64,000 nucleotides of DNA from JAJCYK01 sp965212195 (GTDB taxonomy: Bacteria > Bacteroidota > Bacteroidia > Cytophagales > Cyclobacteriaceae), in the NCBI GenBank assembly GCA_965212195.1, contig CBDBUW010000010.1:868001-932000 (forward strand), in the 5' to 3' direction. Positions 8,439 to 16,641 of this stretch are shown piece after piece (the stretch's first letter is position 1; the number at the start of each line of letters is the position of its first letter). The translations under genes and the position numbers were made by a program. Below the pieces are notes generated by a model. It had not been told where the DNA came from. It did no database searches and saw only the letters and a program-made list of their open reading frames with translations.

Positions 8439-10166
8439 ATGGCCAATTATTTTTTAGACAATTCGGACCTTCTTATGCAATTCAAAAGGCTTGATTTGGA
8501 GGAGGTCACGGCAATATTGGAGCATGACTACAGCCTGGCTAAAACCTACGAGCTAGCTCCTTCTAACTATCAACAGGCCATGGAAAACTTTGAAGGGGCC
8601 TTGGAATTGGTAGGTGAAATTACCGGGACCTTTGTCGCACCCCGGGCCATGTCGGTGGATCATGAGGGTGCCAAGTTGGAAAACGGGGAGGTTACTTATG
8701 CACAAGGCACTCAGGAAGCCGTGCAGCAACTGGCGAACGCCGGTTTGATGGGAGTCATAATCCCTCATAAATACGGCGGTCTGAATTTTCCTGCAACCAT
8801 CTATATCATGATGATTGAAATGGTTTCACAAGCCGATGCCTCCTTGATGACTTTATTTGGGTATCAGGATGTTGGGGAAGCCATCGCCAAATTCGCTTCT
8901 GAAGAAATCGCCGAGGAGTTTCTTATAAAATATTGTAGAGGTGAGCATATCGGTTCCATGGTAATGACCGAGCCCGGGGCCGGATCTGATCTTCAATCCA
9001 TTAAACTTCAGGCCTATCAAGACGACCAAGGGCAATGGCGATTAAAAGGGGAAAAACAGTTCATATCGAATGGGTGCGGTCAGGTGCTGCTGGTTTTGGC
9101 CAGATCGGAACCCAATACTAGCAATATGTTTGGGTTGAGCCTCTTTGTTTGCCATGGAGATGATACCGTTAAGGTAAACCGGATTGAGCATAAAATGGGT
9201 TTGCACGGTTCCCCCACCTGCGCTTTATATTTTGAAGATACGCCCTGTTATCTGGTGGGAAAAAGACGACATGGACTGATCAATGTGCTTTATACCCTTA
9301 ACCACGCCCGTTTTAGCGTGGCCGCCCAAGGCTTAGGCATAGCCGAAAACGCTTACCAGGAAGCGCTGGAGTATGCCAAGGTCAGAGAGCAGTTTGGGAA
9401 ACTAATTTACACCATCCCATCGGTGGCCAATCTGTTAATTGATATGAAAGTTACCATCGAGTGTAATCGATCTTTGCTTTATAAATCCACTCAGTGGCTT
9501 GACATCCGCAATAAATTAGAAGAGCGTATTGATGAGCTTAAGGCCCAAGGAAAAGATTTCTCTGAGCTCAAAATACGTTTTAATAAAGCCGCTAAATTGA
9601 TCGACATGCTCTCTCCAATGGTAAAGTATATTCTCACTGAAGATGCTAATAGCATTTGTTATGATGCCCAGCAGGTTCACGGCGGCATGGGTTATATGAA
9701 AGATATGAATGTAGAGCGGCTGGTAAGAGATGTACGGATCACCACCATCTATGAAGGCACCTCCCAGATCCAGATTCTAGCTTGTTCAAAGGGGGTGTTT
9801 TCGGATATTCTGAAGGAATATTTCGATGAACAAGCTGCCCGAAGTTATCGCCCGGAATTGCTGGAAACCGGGGAGCAACTAAAAAAGTTGCGCGCTATTT
9901 TTGAGGATTGCAGTCAATTTGTGCAATCTCATGAGGATACTAATTTTAAGGAAGCTGCGACTAAGGAGTTGGTCGATATGTATGGGGCTCTTTACACCGG
10001 CTATTTAGTGATGGACGAAGCCCAGGAAATTGATCGTAAGATCCTGATAGTAAAACGATTTGTAACCCGTTCACTGGCGCGGGCACATCAAGCCCGGATT
10101 GCTGTAAAACAAGAGCAATACACGGATATCGATCAACGGGAAACTATTTGTGACGTGGACGGGTAG
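8439..10166 (+). CDS. Acyl-CoA dehydrogenase, long form with C-terminal extension
   Basis: A 575-residue acyl-CoA dehydrogenase that would oxidise acyl-CoA to trans-2-enoyl-CoA and pass electrons to ETF. It keeps all the canonical marks: 'MTEPGAGSDLQS' (FAD/substrate loop near residue 180), 'RFSVAAQGLGIAENAY', 'QVHGGMGYMKDMNVERLVRD' and the catalytic Glu in 'IYEGTSQIQ' near residue 440. About 120 further residues form an extra helical domain, as in the long FadE-like enzymes common in Bacteroidota and Proteobacteria. It is divergent from the NRPS-like operon across an AT-rich gap. It could serve fatty-acid degradation or supply an acyl substrate to that operon, and the sequence does not decide between these. 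Confidence 0.92.
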   Translation: MANYFLDNSDLLMQFKRLDLEEVTAILEHDYSLAKTYELAPSNYQQAMENFEGALELVGEITGTFVAPRAMSVDHEGAKLENGEVTYAQGTQEAVQQLANAGLMGVIIPHKYGGLNFPATIYIMMIEMVSQADASLMTLFGYQDVGEAIAKFASEEIAEEFLIKYCRGEHIGSMVMTEPGAGSDLQSIKLQAYQDDQGQWRLKGEKQFISNGCGQVLLVLARSEPNTSNMFGLSLFVCHGDDTVKVNRIEHKMGLHGSPTCALYFEDTPCYLVGKRRHGLINVLYTLNHARFSVAAQGLGIAENAYQEALEYAKVREQFGKLIYTIPSVANLLIDMKVTIECNRSLLYKSTQWLDIRNKLEERIDELKAQGKDFSELKIRFNKAAKLIDMLSPMVKYILTEDANSICYDAQQVHGGMGYMKDMNVERLVRDVRITTIYEGTSQIQILACSKGVFSDILKEYFDEQAARSYRPELLETGEQLKKLRAIFEDCSQFVQSHEDTNFKEAATKELVDMYGALYTGYLVMDEAQEIDRKILIVKRFVTRSLARAHQARIAVKQEQYTDIDQRETICDVDG

Positions 10167-10184
10167 TCCTAGACTGTCTATTGA

Positions 10185-13100
10185 CTACTTACGAAACCGC
10201 TTTACTCCCCAGAGCAATAGCGCTACTCCCACAATAATGGCTAATCCCCAAAGCCAAATAAATCCTTTACCATAACCGGAGTCCACCTCTCCCAGGTATA
10301 TAAAGGAACCCCAATAATAGGGAGCTGCCGTCACGTTGTCTGCTTGCCGTAAATAATTTAGTTTCGCTTTGCGCAAGGCGGAAGAGGTATTTTCACCACC
10401 ATTCAATTCTTCATAAAAATAGGTCATAAGATCTTTGGTCGGTTCATCGGAAACAGACCACAGACTCATTACCAGGTTCGGCACTCCGGCATACATAAAA
10501 CCCCGGGCCAGGCTCATGATACCTTCCCCTTTGTATAGTTTGCCTATCCCGGTATTACAGGAGCTCAGAGTTACCAGATCGGCGTTGAGCTGCATATTGT
10601 ACAGCTCATAGGTGTGCAGGTAGCCATCATCAATGGAGTCATATTGATTATCAAAGAGCAGTTTGGAGTACAGCGGCTCCTGGTCGTCAATAATGCTGTG
10701 AGAAGCCAAATGCAAGATCTTATATCGATCGGCCATTTGTTTGAAATTATACTCGGTGGCGGCATCCCCTATTTGCGCAGTACCCTGTAACAGTTCGGCT
10801 ATGGAAGAAACCTCTTTTTCCGCATTTGGTAGCGCTACCAGGGTGTCAATAAAGGCCCGGGTGCGTTCATTCAATGCCAGGAACTGGTTGCTGCCTTTGT
10901 CAATAAAAGTGGGGGCAAATCCCAAGAATGGCTGCTGTGGATGTTGGCTGCCGCTGGTTTTGCCTGCTCCCAACAGTCCGGCAGAATAGTGATAGGAAAC
11001 TTGATAGTCGCGAATTACATAGTCCAGATTCTTGTAAGATTGACCACTGCTTACCGGAGACTGCACCAAGGTTTCGAAGGGTACATAGCCCAGTACTCCG
11101 TCCGGTATTATGATCAAATGGCTGGCAGTCTGTCGAGCCTGGGCAGTCCTATCCAATACCGGCTCTAAAAGATACTGGTACAAAGCAGCAGCACTGGTGG
11201 CGTATTCCTGAAAATCCTGGTTTTTTATGCTCTGAGTATAGCGATAAACCTCCTCTTCCAAATTTTCCACCAGTGGTTGCTCCAGGTAATCCACGTAATC
11301 AGGACCTAATATAAAGGCATACAACTGACTCTCACCGATGAAATATTCGATCAACAGGTCATCTTTGCTCAACTGTGCCGCAACATCTTGCGATTGAGCG
11401 GCGGCGGTTTGGTACTTGAGCTGATAGTAGCGGGAGAAATTCTCTTCCAGATACTCCTTGGTGAGGCCCAGTTGAGATTTTAACTGCAGCAATTGTTCCT
11501 GTACCTGCGCCACCTGAACGGTATCGCCCTGCTGGAATTCCAAGGTTTTCGATTTTTGCTGCAACTTGAAGATCTTTGACTTGAGAAGGCTTTCCCTATA
11601 ACGCAGCGAATCTGGTATTGCCGAAAACATACGGGCCTGATTTTCCTGGATCTGTTCCTGCAGTAAGCTGGCCTTGCGCTGGTCTGCTAACCAAAAAGCC
11701 CGGGGAATAATTTGATGGCGGTTCTCCGGCCCTTGCAAAGCCAAGACCGAAGCGATAGCTTTTTGAAAAACCGTATCGGTACGCTCGTTAAACAGCACCT
11801 TGGCTGTCATATTATAATAGCCTTTTCTGACAAAATCGATATAGCGTGAAATCAGTTCATAACCATCCAGCGAGGCCGCCAGGTACTCCGGGTCTTTGTT
11901 TTCCAAGTACAGTTGTCCGATAAGATCAGCTTTGTTTTGCAAAATATCCACCATATGCACATTGGCTTTGAGATTTTCCAGGGCGGGATTAGCCAAAAAT
12001 GAGGTCTCTGAGAAGTCATAAGTTATGTAAGCCAGGGACTGATGAAAATACTTCAATGCAGGAATCAACTTACCCTGGTCTCGGTAGATCTTCCCCAGAT
12101 TCATATAGGCGCTGGCGGTCAGTTGGAACTTACCCCCTATCTTCTTTTTGATCACTTCGATAGAGCGGTTCAAATACCCTTCGGCTGCCTCGTAATCCTT
12201 TTTCCGGTAGTGAATTAGACCCAGTGTTTTCAGGACATATCCCTGCTCCCCGTATTCCGGCCCATAAAGTTCCTGATTAATAGCCTGCGCCTTATTCATA
12301 TAATAAAGGGCGGAATCATATTTATGGAGGTTGATGTAAGCCCGTACGTAACCATAGTAGGTGTAGGGCATATAGTAGTGTTTCTCATTATTACTATTTA
12401 TTAACAGTGCTTCCGCCTGATTAAGTAATTCCAAAGCCCGATAGTTATCCTCCTCATCTCGATTCAGAGTGATCAATACATTGCTCATAGAGGTAAGCGG
12501 CTGGTTGATATCGATTTGATCCAGGGAAATCCGCTCCAGGGCCTTCTTGCTCAATTCGTAATACAACAAAGCCTCCTGGTAGTCCCCCACATGAGTATAG
12601 TTAGCTCCCTTATTGTGATTAAGCATACCCCGATAGAAATTTGAATTGGGCAGCTCATTTTGGTCCAGCACCAGCAAGGCGCTGTCTACATAGTCTTCCG
12701 CCTGATCGGGAAAGTTCAGGTCCCGGTAGGCTAAGCTCACAAAATTGTAGGTGTTCAACAAGTCGGTGGCCTGCTGAGGTGAATCAAAGGTCTTGATCAG
12801 CTCCAGATTCCTTTGGGCCACTAATATACCGGAATCGAGTTCTTCCACCCGGCGGTTAAATGCTTCTATAAAATTGGCATTAATGCGAATGAGGAGGGCA
12901 GTATCCGTCAACTGGTGTTCTTCGAATATGGCCTTCGACTCATACAATAATGACTTTGCTGAATCCACCAAATTGGTTTTCACATAGTGATTGGCCAGAT
13001 TTTGCTTAGCCAGTGAGAGGTTTCTCCAATCCTGCAGCTGTTGGTAAGCGGCAATGCCCTGCTGGAAATAAAATCGGGCGCTATCGTGGTTGCGCTGGAA

Positions 13101-13283
13101 ATGGAAAGCCTTAGCCTTCTCCAAAAAAGACTTGGCAGTGGTGCTGTCCACTGCTATCAGATGGGGATTTTCCTGATCAGGGTTACTTTGCTCCGTATAG
13201 GACCAGCTGCAGAATAATAGCCATAGGCCCAAAAGGACGTTCCTATTGGTAAACACTGTATTTTCGGGGTCTGGAATTTGCAA
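10185..13283 (-). CDS. TPR-CHAT protein with signal peptide and C-terminal membrane anchor
   Basis: A 1032-residue protein of the CHAT (caspase HetF-associated with TPRs) family, a clan of cysteine peptidases. A hydrophobic N-terminal stretch ('VLLGLWLLFCSWSY') looks like a signal peptide. Residues about 60-440 are a series of TPR-like helical pairs ('AEGYLNRSIEVI', 'ALKYFHQSLAYI'), followed by a coiled-coil-prone linker near 560-640. The CHAT domain occupies about 680-990, with the catalytic His in 'HLASHS' (about residue 862) and Cys in 'LSSCNTG' (about 909) both present. Residues about 1000-1022 form one membrane span with a basic tail. The predicted topology puts TPR and protease on the periplasmic side. 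Neighbours are unrelated, and the substrate is unknown. Confidence 0.92.
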   Translation of the reverse strand: MQIPDPENTVFTNRNVLLGLWLLFCSWSYTEQSNPDQENPHLIAVDSTTAKSFLEKAKAFHFQRNHDSARFYFQQGIAAYQQLQDWRNLSLAKQNLANHYVKTNLVDSAKSLLYESKAIFEEHQLTDTALLIRINANFIEAFNRRVEELDSGILVAQRNLELIKTFDSPQQATDLLNTYNFVSLAYRDLNFPDQAEDYVDSALLVLDQNELPNSNFYRGMLNHNKGANYTHVGDYQEALLYYELSKKALERISLDQIDINQPLTSMSNVLITLNRDEEDNYRALELLNQAEALLINSNNEKHYYMPYTYYGYVRAYINLHKYDSALYYMNKAQAINQELYGPEYGEQGYVLKTLGLIHYRKKDYEAAEGYLNRSIEVIKKKIGGKFQLTASAYMNLGKIYRDQGKLIPALKYFHQSLAYITYDFSETSFLANPALENLKANVHMVDILQNKADLIGQLYLENKDPEYLAASLDGYELISRYIDFVRKGYYNMTAKVLFNERTDTVFQKAIASVLALQGPENRHQIIPRAFWLADQRKASLLQEQIQENQARMFSAIPDSLRYRESLLKSKIFKLQQKSKTLEFQQGDTVQVAQVQEQLLQLKSQLGLTKEYLEENFSRYYQLKYQTAAAQSQDVAAQLSKDDLLIEYFIGESQLYAFILGPDYVDYLEQPLVENLEEEVYRYTQSIKNQDFQEYATSAAALYQYLLEPVLDRTAQARQTASHLIIIPDGVLGYVPFETLVQSPVSSGQSYKNLDYVIRDYQVSYHYSAGLLGAGKTSGSQHPQQPFLGFAPTFIDKGSNQFLALNERTRAFIDTLVALPNAEKEVSSIAELLQGTAQIGDAATEYNFKQMADRYKILHLASHSIIDDQEPLYSKLLFDNQYDSIDDGYLHTYELYNMQLNADLVTLSSCNTGIGKLYKGEGIMSLARGFMYAGVPNLVMSLWSVSDEPTKDLMTYFYEELNGGENTSSALRKAKLNYLRQADNVTAAPYYWGSFIYLGEVDSGYGKGFIWLWGLAIIVGVALLLWGVKRFRK

Positions 13284-13377
13284 TAATTTATCAATAGTAA
13301 ATTGAAATCCGAAAAAGTAAACCTGGGAAAGGGAATTGTTTCTTTAGGAAGGCGCTTTTGTTTCCTGGCCCGTCCAT

Positions 13378-13434
13378 AAAAAAACCTCCCACGTTGGTGA
13401 GAGGTTGATTTTGGTTGGAGGTCGCGAGCGGATT
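13378..13434 (-). repeat. Duplicated tRNA-Cys 3' end plus terminator (tRNA remnant / att-like)
   Basis: A second copy of the 3' end of the adjacent tRNA-Cys. About 18 bases ending in the encoded CCA (plus strand 'tggaggtcgcgagcggatt') are followed on the minus strand by a near-copy of the tRNA's terminator hairpin (stem with a single G-T pair) and a T run. The full tRNA copy lies about 170 bases to the right in the same orientation. The 5' part of the tRNA is missing here. This is either a relic of a tandem tRNA-Cys pair or an attachment-site duplication left by an integrated element. Confidence 0.8.
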
Positions 13435-13550
13435 AATTGACATTGATCCTAAGGGGGTGTTTCAACCAAAATCACTTCAAATTCCAGAAGGTTTGATTTT
13501 CACCACCCTCCGCTTACATGAAACAGATTCGTGCCGCTGCGGATGGTAAT

Positions 13551-13580
13551 AAAAAAACCTCTCACTGTCGTGAGAGGTTG
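13551..13580 (-). terminator. Intrinsic terminator of tRNA-Cys
   Basis: A perfect 10-bp stem (aacctctcac / gtgagaggtt) with a 4-base loop, followed on the minus strand by seven T residues, 10 bases after the tRNA 3' end. Confidence 0.85.
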
Positions 13581-13589
13581 ATCTTGGTA

Positions 13590-13663
13590 TGGAGGTCGCG
13601 AGCGGATTCGAACCGCTGTAAAAGGTTTTGCAGACCTCTGCCTAGCCACTCGGCCACACGACC
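13590..13663 (-). tRNA. tRNA-Cys (GCA)
   Basis: The reverse strand folds as a cloverleaf. The acceptor stem GGTCGTG pairs with CGCGACC (one G-T pair), the D arm contains GGCCGAGTGGCTAGGC, the anticodon loop reads CTGCAAA with anticodon GCA, the T arm is GCGGTTCGAATCCGC, and the discriminator base is T. The CCA end is encoded. Length is 74 nt. A terminator follows directly, and a partial copy of its 3' end lies further downstream. Confidence 0.96.
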
Positions 13664-13733
13664 TTAATAGTTGCAGGGAAGTTAGGAATTATTTTGCAAA
13701 TTCAACAACCCTCAAAAGGCCACTGGTAAAGCA

Positions 13734-13758
13734 AGGGGGAGTATTGAACACTCCCCCT
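13734..13758 (-). terminator. Hairpin downstream of rpsA
   Basis: A perfect 9-bp stem (agggggagt / actccccct) with a 7-base loop, 16 bases after the rpsA stop. The T run behind it on the minus strand is weak (TTGCTTT), so termination efficiency is uncertain. Confidence 0.65.
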
Positions 13759-13773
13759 CAGTTACCTGGTTTT

Positions 13774-15876
13774 TTATTCCTCTTCCTGAGCGCTTTCTTC
13801 GGCTGCTGGTTCGGATTTAGGAGCTTCCTCCTTCTTCTTTTCAGCGGCCGCCTGGGAGCTGCTCATCTGTGCTTTCAGCACTGAGAATGCTTCCAGATCG
13901 CCCAAGGTCGATTTCTCCGCTCCTTTGGACCCGCCGCCGGAAGGCTTCTTATGAGGCTTCTGATGAGGCTTCTTTCGGGGTGCCGGTTCGGATTTAGTTT
14001 CCGTATGCATGTTGGTATGGGACAATAAGATCTTGCGATCATCCTTGGAAAAATCCAGCACTTTAAATTCCAGGGTTTCGCCTATATCCACCTGTGATTG
14101 GTCTTCTTTCACCAAATGTCGCTTGGTGGCAAAGCCTTCCAATCCGTAAGGCAGCTCCAATACCGCGCCCTTATCGTTCTTGCTGATCACCGTGCATTTA
14201 TGAACGGTGCCGGGAACAAATACGGTCTCAAAGGTATCCCAAGGATTTTCCTCTAATTGTTTATGACCCAATGCCAATCTTCGATTATCCACGTCGAGTT
14301 CCAAAACCTGAACTTCCAATTCATCACTCACCTTCACAAATTCCGAAGGGTGTTTGATCTTCTTAGTCCAGCTAAGGTCTGAAACGTGTACTAATCCGTC
14401 GATACCTTCTTCCAGCTCAATGAATAATCCGAAGTTGGTCAAATTCCGCACCACTCCGGTATGCCTGGTACCCACCGCATATTTAGTAAGTACATCCTGC
14501 TTGGTCCAGGGATCTTCCGTTAACTGCTTAATGCCTAGAGACATTTTTCTGTCCTCCCTGTCAAGGGTCAGCACCACGGCCTCCAATTCATCTCCGATCT
14601 TAATGAAGTCCTGAGGGTTACGCAGATGTTGCGACCAGGACATTTCTGAAACGTGAATCAAACCTTCTACTCCGGGCTGGATCTCCAAGAATGCTCCGTA
14701 GTCCGCTACGTTGACAATCTTGCCTTTTACTTGGGTCCCAATTTCCACCTTCTCTGACAAGCTGTCCCACGGATGAGCCGTCAACTGCTTCATTCCCAAT
14801 GATATACGCCTTTTGTCGTCGTCGAACTCCAGGACCACCACATTCACTTTCTGATCCAGGTCAAGTACCTCTTCCGGATGATTAATTCGACCCCAGCTGA
14901 TATCTGTGATATGCAGCAATCCGTCGACACCACCCAGGTCGATAAATACCCCGAAGTTGGTCATGTTCTTAATAACACCTTCCAATACCTGGCCTTTCTC
15001 CAGATTATTGAGAATTTCAGCGCGTTGTTTCTCCAGATCTTTTTCAATAAGGACTTTATGAGAAACCACCACGTTGTCGTTGGCGTAGTTAATCTTCACT
15101 ACCTTCACCTCCATGGATTTGTCTACAAAAACATCAAAATCCCGAATGGGTTTCACATCGATCTGAGATCCCGGGAGGAAGGCTTCCACTCCGTAAATAT
15201 CCGCTATCAAACCACCTTTGGTACGACGCTTGATCACACTTTGAATAACCAGATCGTTTTCGTAAGCTTCCTGGATGTTCTTCCAGGCCTGTACGATCTT
15301 GGCCTTTTTGCGAGACAGTACCAATTGACCGTTCACATTCTCCTGCTCTTCGATGTAAACCTCTACTTCATCTCCAAGCTTTAGATCCGGTAAATCCCTG
15401 AATTCAGAAGCTGAGATAAGGCCATCGGACTTGAATCCAATATTGAGGATGACGTCACGATCGCTAATACCCACTACACGTCCTTTTACTACTTCCTTCT
15501 CCTCTATTTCAGTGAGCGTTTCCTCATAAAGTTTTTCCAGCTCCGCTTTTTCGCTATCGCTGTAGCCATCACCAAATCCCTTTGTCTGTACATCGTCCCA
15601 ATCAAAAGGTTCTTGTTCGGCCGGGGCTTCTTTCGCAGGAGTTGCTTCGGCAATAGCTTCTTTGGCCGGAGCTTCTTTTGCAGCAACTGCTTCGGCAGGA
15701 ACTTCGTTGGCAGGAGCTTCCTCAGCAGGAGCTTGTTCCACCGGAGCTTCCGCTGCGGGTTTTGCAGATTCCGAGGTCTCTGCTTTTGGTTCCTCTGATT
15801 TCGGTGCCTCTGAGTCCGTCTTGGCCTCTTGGTTTTCCGGCACTTGCTCCGGGCTGTTTTCTTCTGTGCTGTTCAT
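13774..15876 (-). CDS. rpsA: 30S ribosomal protein S1
   Basis: The mRNA-binding ribosomal protein S1, needed for translation initiation on structured leaders. At 700 aa it is longer than the usual 550-600. Residues 1 to about 95 are a low-complexity acidic Glu/Ala/Pro tract made of near-repeats such as 'APAKEA' and 'APAEQ'. Six S1 OB-fold repeats follow, starting near residue 125 with 'GRVVGISDRDVILNIG'. Repeats 3-5 are the most typical ('NFGVFIDL', 'DYGAFLEI', 'NFGLFIEL', each followed by 'DGL-H' or 'EGL-H'). A Lys/His/Gly-rich and acidic tail ends the protein. The start at 15876 is the first ATG of the acidic tract. A TACCTTTG promoter element lies about 115 bases upstream and a hairpin follows the stop. 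Confidence 0.97.
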   Translation of the reverse strand: MNSTEENSPEQVPENQEAKTDSEAPKSEEPKAETSESAKPAAEAPVEQAPAEEAPANEVPAEAVAAKEAPAKEAIAEATPAKEAPAEQEPFDWDDVQTKGFGDGYSDSEKAELEKLYEETLTEIEEKEVVKGRVVGISDRDVILNIGFKSDGLISASEFRDLPDLKLGDEVEVYIEEQENVNGQLVLSRKKAKIVQAWKNIQEAYENDLVIQSVIKRRTKGGLIADIYGVEAFLPGSQIDVKPIRDFDVFVDKSMEVKVVKINYANDNVVVSHKVLIEKDLEKQRAEILNNLEKGQVLEGVIKNMTNFGVFIDLGGVDGLLHITDISWGRINHPEEVLDLDQKVNVVVLEFDDDKRRISLGMKQLTAHPWDSLSEKVEIGTQVKGKIVNVADYGAFLEIQPGVEGLIHVSEMSWSQHLRNPQDFIKIGDELEAVVLTLDREDRKMSLGIKQLTEDPWTKQDVLTKYAVGTRHTGVVRNLTNFGLFIELEEGIDGLVHVSDLSWTKKIKHPSEFVKVSDELEVQVLELDVDNRRLALGHKQLEENPWDTFETVFVPGTVHKCTVISKNDKGAVLELPYGLEGFATKRHLVKEDQSQVDIGETLEFKVLDFSKDDRKILLSHTNMHTETKSEPAPRKKPHQKPHKKPSGGGSKGAEKSTLGDLEAFSVLKAQMSSSQAAAEKKKEEAPKSEPAAEESAQEEE

Positions 15877-15988
15877 ACAGTAAGGCTCTTTAATACACTG
15901 GTTGCCGAGCCAGTCAACCAGCTTTAGTTTAACAAACTCTACCTGATCACTTTAATGTGCCGGTGGATCCGATCAATCGAACGGAGTG

Positions 15989-15996
15989 CAAAGGTA
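15989..15996 (-). promoter_or_regulatory. TAnnTTTG promoter -7 element for rpsA
   Basis: On the minus strand the sequence reads TACCTTTGCACTCC, an exact match to the Bacteroidota sigma-A -7 consensus TAnnTTTG. The transcript would start near 15983, leaving a leader of about 105 nt before the rpsA ATG. No convincing -33 TTTG was found. Confidence 0.65.
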
Positions 15997-16052
15997 GGAA
16001 TTTTTTAGAAAAAAGGAGTGATCCCCGCAGAATTTCACCTTGGGTGAATTCT

Positions 16053-16391
16053 TTATTTTTGGGGATAAAATTCTTCGAAGCTTTGGTCGTCGTAAAACAT
16101 CACAATCTTCACCGGGCTCCGGCTGGAGGGGTTGCCTTGGAAGCTGTAGTTGGGAGCGGTTTTATCGGAGGCCGATTCCTTGGTTTGTTTCATGGGTCCC
16201 TTGCCCAGTAATAACCAATCGGTGTTCACATCGCTGTACCGGTCCAATATCTTATTGATCAGTTCCAGGCTGGGCTTGTTGCGACCAGATAAAATATGAC
16301 TGATACTAGATCGCTGTACACCAATGGCATCGGCAAATTTTGAAGCCGTCAGTTTTTCTTCTTCCATTATGATCCGGATGCGCTCCTCCAT
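16053..16391 (-). CDS. XRE-family helix-turn-helix regulator
   Basis: A small (112 aa from the chosen start) DNA-binding protein with a Cro/cI-type HTH in its first 65 residues: 'KLTASKFADAIGVQRSSIS' gives helices 2-3 and 'HILSGRNKPSLELINKIL' the rest. The remaining 45 residues are unlike any domain I recognise and may mediate dimerisation. The ATG at 16391 (MEERIRIIMEEE) was chosen over an in-frame start at 16433, because an inverted repeat that looks like an operator would otherwise lie in the coding region and the added residues have no family resemblance. It is divergent from the M20 amidohydrolase. Its target is unknown, and autoregulation is a guess from the repeat. Confidence 0.85.
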   Translation of the reverse strand: MEERIRIIMEEEKLTASKFADAIGVQRSSISHILSGRNKPSLELINKILDRYSDVNTDWLLLGKGPMKQTKESASDKTAPNYSFQGNPSSRSPVKIVMFYDDQSFEEFYPQK

Positions 16392-16404
16392 GGTATCCAA
16401 TGTG

Positions 16405-16418
16405 TTTACAAATGTAAA
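16405..16418. promoter_or_regulatory. Inverted repeat, candidate operator of the XRE gene
   Basis: TTTACA-AA-TGTAAA is a perfect 6-bp inverted repeat centred 20 bases upstream of the XRE start. A further TGTAAA half-site occurs at 16529-16534 in the same AT-rich divergent gap. Size and position fit a Cro-type operator, but AT-rich DNA yields such repeats by chance. Confidence 0.4.
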
Positions 16419-16641
16419 TCTACAAATAATCAATAACTATCAAAACTATTATATTATTGAAGTATTTATTTATATATGATAATCTATTATACTGATTACT
16501 AGTTATTTATAATAAATATGGTGATTTTTGTAAACATACCAATTCTTTTAGGGATTAATCAGCACCAACAGGCCTAAGATTTGGGATAAGACCCGATTCA
16601 TATTATCTTAATTAATGGTTATATTGGAGAAAAAACTGAAC

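Noticed and set aside
10185..13283. CHAT gene as part of a CRISPR or gasdermin defence system
   Set aside because: No CRISPR array, Cas gene or gasdermin-like gene was seen; the protein is also predicted to be periplasmic.
15600..15890. Overlapping small frames opposite the Glu/Ala/Pro tract of rpsA
   Set aside because: They are shadows produced by the repetitive codons of the acidic tract.
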